From contig NZ_CP071501.1 of the NCBI RefSeq assembly GCF_017354985.1, positions 3,635,001-3,699,000 on the forward strand: 64,000 nucleotides of DNA, written 5' to 3'. Both the position numbers and the translations under genes were made by a program. The notes beneath the pieces were generated by a model. It was not told where the DNA came from and searched no databases. It saw nothing but the letters and a program-made list of their open reading frames with translations. Of this stretch, positions 55,990 to 64,000 are shown piece after piece (position 1 is the first letter of the stretch; the number at the start of each line of letters is the position of its first letter). Source of the stretch: Shewanella cyperi (GTDB lineage Bacteria > Pseudomonadota > Gammaproteobacteria > Enterobacterales > Shewanellaceae).

Positions 55990-56652
55990 ATGATCCCAAG
56001 CACGATCCAGGCAGTGATTTTTGACATGGATGGCGTCCTTATAGATTCAGAACCCGTATGGCAACAGGCCGAATACGAAGTGCTGAGAGATCTGGGATTA
56101 CCCTTGCAACGCAAAGACATTTTGGAAACCGTCGGCCTGCGAATCGATCAGGTGGTGGATTATTGGTATCGACGTATGCCCTGGGACAATTACGACAATG
56201 GCGCAGTGGCGGCGCAGATTGTCGACCGCGTCATCGCATATATCAAAAAAGAAGGCGCACCCATGGCCGGGGTACTCGATGCCCTGGCGTGTTGTAAGGC
56301 CCGGGGCCTGAAGGTGGGCCTGGCGACCTCTTCCAGCTGGACCATCATAGATGCGGTACTGGATAAGCTTGAGATAAGGCACTGTTTCGACGCCATGGAG
56401 TCGGCCGAACATCTGGCCTATGGCAAGCCCCATCCCGAGGTCTACCTCAATTGCGCCGCCAAACTCGGGGTACCGGCCCGTCTGTGTCTGGCCATAGAGG
56501 ACTCATTCAACGGCCTGATTGCGGCCCGTGCCGCCACCATGCACACCCTGGCAATTCCTCCGGCCCACGAGCGCGGCCAGCCCCGCTGGGTCATAGCCCA
56601 TGAGCGGGCCGAGACCCTGACTGAGCTGCCAGCGCTGCTGGCGGGAGACTGA
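55990..56652 (+). CDS. hxpB: HAD-family hexitol/sugar phosphatase, YniC/HxpB-like
   Basis: 220-aa HAD hydrolase. Motif I VIFDMDGVLIDSEP (Asp12, Asp14), motif II LATSSSWT, motif III Lys in AYGKPHPEVYL, and motif IV IEDSFNGLIAA. The DxDGVxxDSEP start and GKPHPE are those of the beta-phosphoglucomutase-like subgroup; HxpB (YniC) dephosphorylates 2-deoxyglucose-6-P, sorbitol-6-P and similar sugars. Divergent from acnB; ends at a bidirectional terminator. Confidence 0.87.
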   Translation: MIPSTIQAVIFDMDGVLIDSEPVWQQAEYEVLRDLGLPLQRKDILETVGLRIDQVVDYWYRRMPWDNYDNGAVAAQIVDRVIAYIKKEGAPMAGVLDALACCKARGLKVGLATSSSWTIIDAVLDKLEIRHCFDAMESAEHLAYGKPHPEVYLNCAAKLGVPARLCLAIEDSFNGLIAARAATMHTLAIPPAHERGQPRWVIAHERAETLTELPALLAGD

Positions 56653-56670
56653 CGACAGCAGGCAATAAAA

Positions 56671-56694
56671 AGCCAGGCAATTGCCTGGCTTTTT
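56671..56694. terminator. Bidirectional terminator between hxpB and the M13 peptidase
   Basis: Palindrome AGCCAGGCAATTGCCTGGCT (56671-56690) with A and T runs on both sides. Confidence 0.9.
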
Positions 56695-56712
56695 TATCTG
56701 TTATTCAGCAGA

Positions 56713-58758
56713 TTACCAAATCTTGACCCTTTCTTCCGGGGCCAGATACATCTTGTCCTGCGCCTTGACGTCAAAGGCCTGGTAGAAACCGGTAATGTTT
56801 CTTGGCGTGCCCATGGCTCGGAAATGGCTCGGAGAGTGATTGTCGGTCATCAGACGGCGCCCCAGCTCCTCCTCACGGTAGTTGCGACGCCACACCTGGG
56901 ACCAGCCCATAAAGAAGCGTTGGTCGCCGCTCAGACCGTCCATCACAGGTGCTTCCTTGCCGTTGAGGCTCAGATGGTAGGAGCGCAGCGCCACGGTCAA
57001 GCCACCGAGATCGCCGATGTTTTCGCCAAGGGTCAGATCGCCGTTGACGAATTTGCCCGGCAGGGCCTCAAAATGGCTGTACTGGGCAGACAGCTGCTTG
57101 CCGCGTTTCTGGAATTCTTCACGATCTTTATCGGACCACCAGTTACGCAGGTTGCCATCGCCGTCATACTTGGCGCCCTGGTCATCAAAACCGTGGCTGA
57201 TTTCGTGGCCAATCACAGCACCTATGCCACCGTAGTTCACCGCGTCATCGGCTTCCATATTGAAGAATGGCGGCTGCAGAATGGCGGCCGGGAACACAAT
57301 TTCATTCATCACAGGATTGTAGTAAGCATTGACCGTCTGCGGTGTCATATGCCACTCGGTGCGATCAATTGGCTTGCCGAGTTTACCCAGCATGTCGGCG
57401 TATTCAAACTTGGCGTAACGCACATAGTTGCCCACCAGATCGTCGGCCTTGATCTCCAGACCGCTGTAGTCCTTCCATTTATCCGGATAGCCAATCTTGT
57501 AGGTAAACTTGGACAGTTTTTCCTGGGCTGCCTTCTTGGTATCCGGTGTCATCCATTCCAGATCATTGATGCTGACCTCGAATCCCTTAATCAGGTTCTT
57601 GATCATGGCTTCCATACGGGCCTTGGCTTCCGGTTTGAAGTGCTGCTTGACGTATTGCTCGCCCACCAGCTCACCAATGACGCTGTCGGCCGCATCCACG
57701 GCAAGTTTCCAGCGCGGAGCCTGTTCCTCGATGCCCGCCAGGGTCTTGTCATGGAAGTTGAAATGCAGGTTGGCAAATTGCTCGCTGAGCAGTTCAGCGG
57801 CACCGTCCACCAGGTGGAACGCCAGATAATCCTGCCAGGCGCTGACCGGGAACTGCTGATACTGCTTGCCAAGGGCTTCGATGAAGGAAGGCTGGCGCAC
57901 TATCACGTCTTTAACCTTGTCATCCATGCCGGCCTTGGCGGCAAAGGCTTCCAAATCGAAACTGCCGAACAGTTCGGTCAGCTCCTGACGGCTGTACTTG
58001 TTGTAGGCCTTGTTGGCGTCACGGGACTCGACCCGGCTCCATTGGTTCTGGGCGATAAAGAGTTCAATCTCGGCGACGCTCTTGGCGGCACGCTTGGCAT
58101 TGGCATAGCCTGCGGCCTCCAGCAACTCGGTCACGTAATTGGCCATCGCCTCACGGTTGGCGACGAATTTGGGATCATCCTTGAGATAGTAATCCCGGTC
58201 CGGCAGGGTCAGGCCACTCTGGGTCATGTACACCGCATACTCAGAGGAGTTTTTGGCATCGTTATTGACGTAAAAACCGAACGGTGCGGTCACACCGCTG
58301 GTGAGCAGGTCCCCCATCAGAGCTGCCAGTGCCTGATGGCTGTTGCCGGCGGCGATAGCCTTCAACTGCACCTGAATTGGGCTGCTGCCCAATTGCTCCA
58401 GCTTGGCGGTGTTCATGTAGCTGGCGTAAAAATCACCGATCTTTTGCTCAGATGAACCTGCTTGCTTATCAGTCTTGGTGGCTGCGGCCTCGACTATTTC
58501 CTTGAGGGCTTTCTGGCTCTCGTCATAGAGCACAGAGAAGGCGCCGTAGTTGGATTTGTCGGCCGGGATTGGAGTGTTGGCCAACCACTTGCCGTTAACG
58601 CTGTAATAGAAGTCGTCCTGATGGCGCACTGCGGGATCAAAATTGGCCAATTCAATACCCGATACTACGGGAGTGCTGTTCTTGGCTTCCTGGTTGCTGC
58701 AGGCTGCCAGTCCCAGGCTGAGGGCTATGCCCAGTGCCAGAGTGGTTACTTTTGTCAT
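56713..58758 (-). CDS. pepO: M13-family metallopeptidase (PepO-like), lipoprotein
   Basis: 681-aa zinc endopeptidase of the neprilysin (M13) family. The signal ends in a lipobox (LGLAAC), so it should be anchored to a membrane, facing the periplasm or outside. The zinc site is HEISH at 518-522 (VIGHEISHGFDDQG) with Glu579 in GENIGD as third ligand, and NAYYNP binds substrate backbone. M13 enzymes cut small peptides. Length is usual for bacterial members. Monocistronic. Confidence 0.94.
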   Translation of the reverse strand: MTKVTTLALGIALSLGLAACSNQEAKNSTPVVSGIELANFDPAVRHQDDFYYSVNGKWLANTPIPADKSNYGAFSVLYDESQKALKEIVEAAATKTDKQAGSSEQKIGDFYASYMNTAKLEQLGSSPIQVQLKAIAAGNSHQALAALMGDLLTSGVTAPFGFYVNNDAKNSSEYAVYMTQSGLTLPDRDYYLKDDPKFVANREAMANYVTELLEAAGYANAKRAAKSVAEIELFIAQNQWSRVESRDANKAYNKYSRQELTELFGSFDLEAFAAKAGMDDKVKDVIVRQPSFIEALGKQYQQFPVSAWQDYLAFHLVDGAAELLSEQFANLHFNFHDKTLAGIEEQAPRWKLAVDAADSVIGELVGEQYVKQHFKPEAKARMEAMIKNLIKGFEVSINDLEWMTPDTKKAAQEKLSKFTYKIGYPDKWKDYSGLEIKADDLVGNYVRYAKFEYADMLGKLGKPIDRTEWHMTPQTVNAYYNPVMNEIVFPAAILQPPFFNMEADDAVNYGGIGAVIGHEISHGFDDQGAKYDGDGNLRNWWSDKDREEFQKRGKQLSAQYSHFEALPGKFVNGDLTLGENIGDLGGLTVALRSYHLSLNGKEAPVMDGLSGDQRFFMGWSQVWRRNYREEELGRRLMTDNHSPSHFRAMGTPRNITGFYQAFDVKAQDKMYLAPEERVKIW

Positions 58759-58905
58759 GAGAGTCCCCGTATGTCCTTTTTATGGTCTGTTTATGTTTTT
58801 TGTGACCCAAGACTAACAAGACTGGCGCCCGGGCCGTAGTAGCAATTTGTAAATGTCTATTTGCAAATTGCCTGCGACCAGGGCGCCTCAATCCACATGC
58901 GGATA

Positions 58906-61110
58906 TTAAAAATTCTTGCCGACAAACAGATAGAAGGCCCGCTCACCATCATCGGACAGACCAAATCCCAGCGCCGCCGGCCCCAGATCCGTGTCGGTAC
59001 CTATATAGAGGCTACCGGCATAAATAAGATCGTTCAGGGCCACATCACTGCGTTGCCACCAGACATTGCCGGCTTCAACGCTGGCCCCCAGATACAAGGG
59101 ATAGTCCTGCATTCCCAGGGCATCACGGCCCAGATCGTATTGATAGATAAAGGCGCCAAACAGCTTGTGGACCCCCAACAGGGAATTCTTGTGATAGCCC
59201 GAGAGATTGAGAAAGCCACCCAACTCCGACAGGTTCAGGGTTTCCTCACCTTCTTCATTGACTGTGGACAGCGACACCTTGCCGACAAAGGCGTGATTGC
59301 CAAAGCCCAGCGCCCCTTTCCAATCGGCCTCAACCTGCACCGAGGAAATGGAGGCCAGTTCTTCCGGCACATCATCAAATTTCTCTTTGCGCACATAGAC
59401 ATTCAGGGTCACACGGTTACCCGAGGTCGGAAAACTGATGCTGTCGAGGTTATCAAAGCCGAATTTGAAATAGCCACCATAAGAGTTGAAGCCAAAATCC
59501 GACACCAGTAAGGCATCGTTACTGAGGGTGCCAATTTCGCCGGTAAAGCCCAGCTCTATGATGCCATGTTGGTGATAGTTGTAGCCCAATCCCAGATCAG
59601 CCCTGTGGGTCTTCTTGGTCAACTCGAACAGCTTGTTATTGGCATCGAACAGCTCCCAGGCCTTAATTTCGTATTCATAACGACTGCGGCCATAGAAGGA
59701 TTGGTCAGGGTCCAGTGGCTGATAAAACTCGGTGGCCGCCATTTTCTCGTAGCCGAGCTTCAGCTCGTTGCGCCATTCGGCACCTTTGCTGTTCACATCT
59801 GTCATGGTGTAGGCCAGATCCAGGGTCACGGCCGAATCCAGGGTGAAATCATCTTCCCAATTGAATCCCAACTGGAAGTAATTCGGCCCCCAGGATTTGG
59901 CCTTGGTGTTGACCGTCAGCACCCGACCGTCGGCGGTATCGGCAAACTCAGCATCCACCCGCTCAAAACGGTTAAGGGCATAAAGCCGCTCAATGCCCTG
60001 ATTCAACTCTTCACTGGTCACAGCCTTACCGGGCGCAATGCCGAGGGTATCCCGCAGCAGGCTCTCACTGACCTTGGAGTGATTATCAAAAGCAACGCGC
60101 ACCACGGGGCGCTCAAATTCACCCAGCCATTGCAGCGACTTTTGCCTTTTGGCCGCCCGATAGGCCAGGTATTCCTCCTCGGACAGACTCAGGTGGCTCA
60201 GTTGCGCCAAAGCTGCATTGGCAGCCACTTCCCCCAGGGGCAGGGCGCGGCTCATAACGCTGAAGTCTGTGGTGCTGAGATCATCAATTGCCGGACGGAT
60301 CAACACATCTTTGTCGGTCAGCAGTTTTTTCTGTGCCTCGGTGCTGACGTTGGTCAGCATGGTCGACAACTGGTTCAGCACGGCTATGGTGCTGTTCAGC
60401 TGGCTCTTGTCCACCAGGGGGGAGCCTATGTCGACAGCAATCACCACCTCGGCGCCCATGGCCTTGACCACATCCACCGGCATGTTATTGGCAATGCCGC
60501 CGTCCACCAGCAACTTGCCGTCCTGAACCATGGGCTGCAAGGCGCCTGGTACTGTGGCCGAAGCCTGCATGGCATTGACTATGCTGCCCCGTGACAGGAT
60601 CACTGGCTGACTGGTTTCCAGATCGGTCGCCACCGCCCGGTAAGGAATGGCCAGTTCGTCAAAGCTGCCAAATTGCCTGACCAAGTCCGTTGACTGACGC
60701 AGCAATATCGACATGGATTGCCCCTGCAGCAAGCCACTGGGGGTCTTTACCTCGTTGTCCACATAACCCAGATTAAGCGGAATGTTGTATTGATCCCGCA
60801 GCTGCTTGTCACGGTACCCCAATGACTCCCGCGGTATGGTGTCCGAATAGCCGGCATTCCAGTCCACGTTCATCATGATGGCCTCAATTTCCGTGGCGCT
60901 GTAGCCCAAGGCATACATGCCGGCCACATAGGCACCTATGCTGGTACCGGCCACATAATCCACGGGAATATGATTGGCCTCGAGCACCTTGAGCACCCCC
61001 ACATGGGCGGCGCCCTTGGCCCCACCACCGCTGAGCACCAGACCAACGGTCGGCCTGGCCCAAGCCTGGGAGACGGATAACAGCAGCAAAAGCGGCACAA
61101 GACGGATCAT
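58906..61110 (-). CDS. Patatin-like phospholipase with Omp85-type C-terminal barrel (PlpD-like)
   Basis: 734-aa protein. Signal peptide LVPLLLLLSVSQAWA. The N-terminal patatin domain holds GGGAKG (28-33), nucleophile Ser57 in GTSIG, and Asp203 in DGG (LLVDGGIANNMPVD). A POTRA-like linker follows (about 325-400), then a C-terminal 16-strand-type barrel ending in a terminal Phe. This fits type Vd (PlpD) autotransporters, in which the lipase is carried across the outer membrane. The ATG at 61110 is chosen over a TTG at 61131. Divergence from an adjacent sensor gene is not seen; both run minus. Confidence 0.9.
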   Translation of the reverse strand: MIRLVPLLLLLSVSQAWARPTVGLVLSGGGAKGAAHVGVLKVLEANHIPVDYVAGTSIGAYVAGMYALGYSATEIEAIMMNVDWNAGYSDTIPRESLGYRDKQLRDQYNIPLNLGYVDNEVKTPSGLLQGQSMSILLRQSTDLVRQFGSFDELAIPYRAVATDLETSQPVILSRGSIVNAMQASATVPGALQPMVQDGKLLVDGGIANNMPVDVVKAMGAEVVIAVDIGSPLVDKSQLNSTIAVLNQLSTMLTNVSTEAQKKLLTDKDVLIRPAIDDLSTTDFSVMSRALPLGEVAANAALAQLSHLSLSEEEYLAYRAAKRQKSLQWLGEFERPVVRVAFDNHSKVSESLLRDTLGIAPGKAVTSEELNQGIERLYALNRFERVDAEFADTADGRVLTVNTKAKSWGPNYFQLGFNWEDDFTLDSAVTLDLAYTMTDVNSKGAEWRNELKLGYEKMAATEFYQPLDPDQSFYGRSRYEYEIKAWELFDANNKLFELTKKTHRADLGLGYNYHQHGIIELGFTGEIGTLSNDALLVSDFGFNSYGGYFKFGFDNLDSISFPTSGNRVTLNVYVRKEKFDDVPEELASISSVQVEADWKGALGFGNHAFVGKVSLSTVNEEGEETLNLSELGGFLNLSGYHKNSLLGVHKLFGAFIYQYDLGRDALGMQDYPLYLGASVEAGNVWWQRSDVALNDLIYAGSLYIGTDTDLGPAALGFGLSDDGERAFYLFVGKNF

Positions 61111-61184
61111 GGAATGATTCTTCACAGTCAAAGGGTTAAAAACGGATTTATATCAGAAAACAAAACATTCTATTGGCCAGGTCC

Positions 61185-64000
61185 TTAGCTCTCGTCCAAT
61201 CCGATGAAATTGTCCAGCTCCGGCAGCGGCATAGGTTTGGCAAAGTAATAGCCCTGAATTGTATGGCAACCCCGGCTGAATACCTGCTCAAGCTGTTCCT
61301 TGGTTTCTATGCCCTCGGCGACCACGTTGAGTTTCAGGTTGCGGGCCAGCTCGATAATACTGCTGACAATGGCCTGATCGGCTTCATTGGTGGCGATATC
61401 TATGAGGAAAGACCTGTCAATCTTGAGGGTGTTGACATCGAAATGTCGCAGGTACGCCAGCGAAGAGTAACCGGTACCGAAGTCGTCGATGGCCACATCC
61501 ACCCCCATGGATTTGAGTTGCTGCAAATGCTGTCTGGCCACTTGCAACTCCTTCATCAGTACGCCTTCGGTGATTTCCAGCGCCAGATTAGCTATCGGCA
61601 TACCGGTTTCTGCCAGGGTCTGTTGCAGATGGCTGATGAAATCGGCCTGACGGAAGTGGATGGCACTGACGTTGACTGACACCTTGAACGGCCCCTTGGC
61701 CAATCTGGCCCAGCGGGCACCATCCAGGCAGGCCCGGCGCAGCACCCACTTGTCGATATCGATCACCAGACCACAGGCCTCGGCCACCTTGATAAACACA
61801 TCGGGACGAACGAAGCCATCCTTGGGATGACGCCAGCGGATCAGGGCCTCAACCCCAACCACGGCATCATCCTTGAGCACATCGATCTGGGGCTGATAGT
61901 AGAGTTCGAACTCTTCCCGCTCCAACGCCTTACGCAGATCGGTTTCCAATTTGAGGTGATAAAGGGCCTCGGCATTGCGCTCTTCCGAATAGTACTGGAA
62001 GTTACCCCGCCCTTCATCCTTGGCATGGTACATGGCCAAGTCGGCATTTTTAATCAAGGCCTCTGGCTGACGGGCATCATCGGGCCAAATGGAAATACCA
62101 ATACTGGTGGAAATAAAAAATTCCCGGCCATAGAGCCTGAAGGGCATTTCTATCTGACGCAGCATGGACTCGGCCAGATGATTGAGACTGTCCAGATCCG
62201 TGCCCTGGTTAATCAAGACCACAAACTCATCACCGCCAAAGCGACACAGGGTTTGCTCGGGTTCCATACATGACTGCAAACGATTGGCGGCCTCCACCAG
62301 CAAGGCATCACCCATACTGTGGCCAAAGGAGTCATTGACGTGCTTGAACCTGTCGAGATCCAGGAACATCAGTGCCAGCTTGCCATCGTTAAGGGTAGCC
62401 TTGTGGATTGCCTGATTGAGGCGGGCCGAGAACAGGGAGCGGTTGGGCAACCCGGTCAGCACATCGTAGTTGGCCAGGCGGCGCAGATCGGCTTCACTGC
62501 GCTTGCGTTCGGTTATGTCGGAAAACACCACCACATAATGTTGGATTTTATCTTCTGCTCCCAGCATGGCGGAAACGTTGAGCCAAACGGGACAAACCTG
62601 ACCGGCTGCCACCCGCAGCTCGCGTTCCCCGGTCCATGACTGGCCGTGCCCCAGCAACTCGCGGATCTCACTTTGTTCGCTGCTGCGCTCACTGACCAGG
62701 GAGACAAAACTGCGGCCCAACAAGGAATCGGCCGTCTCGCCCAGAATTGTCTGCGCGGCGCGGTTTGCCACCTTGATCTTCTCTGCAGCGTCGAGGATAA
62801 GCACCCCCTCGGAAGTGTTTTCAAAGGCCTGGGCCAGCAAATCCACCTCATCCTGTAGCTGGCGCTGCTGGGTAATATCACTGTAAATACCAGAGATTTG
62901 CTCGGGCAGCCCGTTTTCCCGGCTATGGCGGGTTGGACGACCGCGCACCCGCAGCCAGCCCCAATGACCGTCCTGACGCTGAAAGCGGTATTCGGCCTCA
63001 AATCTTGGCAGCTCCCCCTTTGCCACCTGGGACCACAGGGTCTCCACCCGCTCCCTGTCATCCGGATGGATAGGAATGTCTTTCACCGGACGTTCTATCA
63101 TTTCCGCGTGACTGCCCAACACCCCACCACGGTTATCCAGATAGAAGTGATCCGTGTCAGCACGCCATTCCCACAGATCTGATTCACTGCCCTTGAGCGA
63201 CTGCCTGAGTCTGTCCTCACTTTCCAGTAACGCCTGGTTTATGCGGCGGAATCGGGACACCTGTTTTTGGCGGGCAAATGCGGCGCCAATCGCCATGATG
63301 ATAGAGAACAATACCAAGGCCCATTTAAACCAAGGTGTCTGCCACCAATATTGCTCCACCTGTAAGCGGTAGCTGAGCGGCACCTCGGACCAAATGCCGT
63401 TGCTTTGGCTGAGCACTTCCAGCAAATGCATTCCGGCGGTCAAACCAGACAGGTTAATCTGGGTCTGCCCATCAAGCAGCAGGTAACTGCCCTGCCCCAA
63501 ATCCCCAGGCCGCCGCAAGCGATACTTCACCCGCAATGGTGAGTCGTCCAGCAGGTCGTGGCTGGTCAACTGTAAACTGACCATACGCGCCCCGGGAGCC
63601 ACCCGGGTCATCTGCTCCGGCACCAACTGCAGCTCTGAATGCTCATCAAAGTAAACTGTGACCGACTCCAGCGAGACCTTGTCAGTGTTGAACCTGTTGC
63701 TGAGTTGGTTCACATCCACCAACACGGCACCATCGGGAGTGCCAAGATACAAGCCCTGATCCGGGTGGAAATAGACGGCGCTTTCGTTCAGTTCACTGGC
63801 CACCAGTCCATCGGTCACCGAGTACACTGAAACCTTACCCGAGAGTTTATGCTGCCGGATAAGACTGCGGGGACAACCAATAAGCCGGTACTCGCCGATA
63901 TCACGCAGGAAAAAGATGCTGCTGCAATCAACCCGCCAATCCTGTCCCAAGGGCTGTACCAGACCTGTGTCGCCATGGTACTCCAGCAACCCCATTTGCC
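61185..64000 (-). CDS. Multidomain GGDEF-EAL signalling protein (partial, N-terminus off window)
   Basis: At least 936 residues are visible; the gene continues past the right edge. The visible N-terminal part has propeller-like repeats (SAVYFHPDQGLYLGTPDG) and a Y_Y_Y domain, one membrane helix (WALVLFSIIMAIGAAFA), two PAS domains (one with SDLWEWRADTDHFYL), a GGDEF domain with intact GGDEF (CRFGGDEFVVLIN) but an I-site position that reads EPEQ instead of RxxD, and an EAL domain with intact EALIRWRHP and DDFGTGYSSL. It may both make and break c-di-GMP. Extracytoplasmic sensing fits the propeller/Y_Y_Y part. Confidence 0.9.
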   Translation of the reverse strand, partial: QMGLLEYHGDTGLVQPLGQDWRVDCSSIFFLRDIGEYRLIGCPRSLIRQHKLSGKVSVYSVTDGLVASELNESAVYFHPDQGLYLGTPDGAVLVDVNQLSNRFNTDKVSLESVTVYFDEHSELQLVPEQMTRVAPGARMVSLQLTSHDLLDDSPLRVKYRLRRPGDLGQGSYLLLDGQTQINLSGLTAGMHLLEVLSQSNGIWSEVPLSYRLQVEQYWWQTPWFKWALVLFSIIMAIGAAFARQKQVSRFRRINQALLESEDRLRQSLKGSESDLWEWRADTDHFYLDNRGGVLGSHAEMIERPVKDIPIHPDDRERVETLWSQVAKGELPRFEAEYRFQRQDGHWGWLRVRGRPTRHSRENGLPEQISGIYSDITQQRQLQDEVDLLAQAFENTSEGVLILDAAEKIKVANRAAQTILGETADSLLGRSFVSLVSERSSEQSEIRELLGHGQSWTGERELRVAAGQVCPVWLNVSAMLGAEDKIQHYVVVFSDITERKRSEADLRRLANYDVLTGLPNRSLFSARLNQAIHKATLNDGKLALMFLDLDRFKHVNDSFGHSMGDALLVEAANRLQSCMEPEQTLCRFGGDEFVVLINQGTDLDSLNHLAESMLRQIEMPFRLYGREFFISTSIGISIWPDDARQPEALIKNADLAMYHAKDEGRGNFQYYSEERNAEALYHLKLETDLRKALEREEFELYYQPQIDVLKDDAVVGVEALIRWRHPKDGFVRPDVFIKVAEACGLVIDIDKWVLRRACLDGARWARLAKGPFKVSVNVSAIHFRQADFISHLQQTLAETGMPIANLALEITEGVLMKELQVARQHLQQLKSMGVDVAIDDFGTGYSSLAYLRHFDVNTLKIDRSFLIDIATNEADQAIVSSIIELARNLKLNVVAEGIETKEQLEQVFSRGCHTIQGYYFAKPMPLPELDNFIGLDES

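Overview
The window looks like a chromosomal segment of a gammaproteobacterium, most probably Shewanella or a close relative. This rests on gene content and order: an MSHA pilus cluster with an adjacent csrD/mshH, rpmE and priA, a RegBA-type sensor pair, ubiE-ubiJ-ubiB-tatABC-tatD-hemB, rhlB-gppA divergent from trxA, then rho, hemE, rsd and acnB, plus Oar-like TonB receptors. GC content is moderately high in the core genes and clearly lower in one accessory segment. No tRNA, rRNA, CRISPR array or prophage was recognised.

Layout. 1-4.0 kb: minus-strand MSHA assembly genes mshI, mshI2, mshJ, mshK and mshL (mshL cut by the window edge). 4.2-9.3 kb: csrD, malic enzyme, ribosomal protein L31 and a LysM/FimV-like exported protein, all minus. 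9.35-13.8 kb: priA and a TonB receptor, plus. 13.95-15.7 kb: a RegA/RegB-like two-component pair. 15.9-16.7 kb: a cupin and a YciI protein.

16.8-22.3 kb is an accessory island. It reads as a short integron cassette array without an integrase (a CALIN-like array): small orphan genes, each followed by an attC-like imperfect palindrome whose first bases overlap the stop codon. Two different IS110-superfamily elements sit in this array, and each interrupts an attC core. One has IS1111-type architecture (long non-coding end downstream of the transposase). The other has IS110-type architecture (long non-coding end upstream). In both, the structured non-coding end, where the bridge RNA is expected, contains a 7-8 nt match to the attC core that was hit. 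This is the most interesting part of the window.

22.3-30.1 kb: mixed small genes (DUF3012 lipoprotein, STAS-like protein, arfB, a lipoprotein with a tyrosine-phosphatase motif, a large lipoprotein), then aroQ-accB-accC, a VC2487-type glycosyltransferase, a PAP2 phosphatase and a YgjV-like protein. 30.4-41.5 kb: rraA, an arginase-family hydrolase, then ubiquinone biosynthesis (ubiE, ubiJ, ubiB), Tat translocation (tatABC), tatD, a diguanylate cyclase, hemB and a thioredoxin-like protein. 41.5-50.8 kb: an Oar-like TonB receptor, gppA-like and rhlB, trxA, rho, and a SDR-LysR pair. 50.9-64 kb: hemE, a candidate small RNA with its own promoter and terminator, rsd, acnB, hxpB, an M13 metallopeptidase, a patatin-Omp85 fusion, and a GGDEF-EAL sensor cut by the right edge.

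Most core genes are ordinary. Items beyond routine annotation are the attC-targeting IS pair with candidate bridge RNAs, the candidate sRNA between hemE and rsd, a two-hairpin leader before ubiE, a hexanucleotide tract before the TonB receptor, and a cluster of inverted repeats at the edge of the cassette array.
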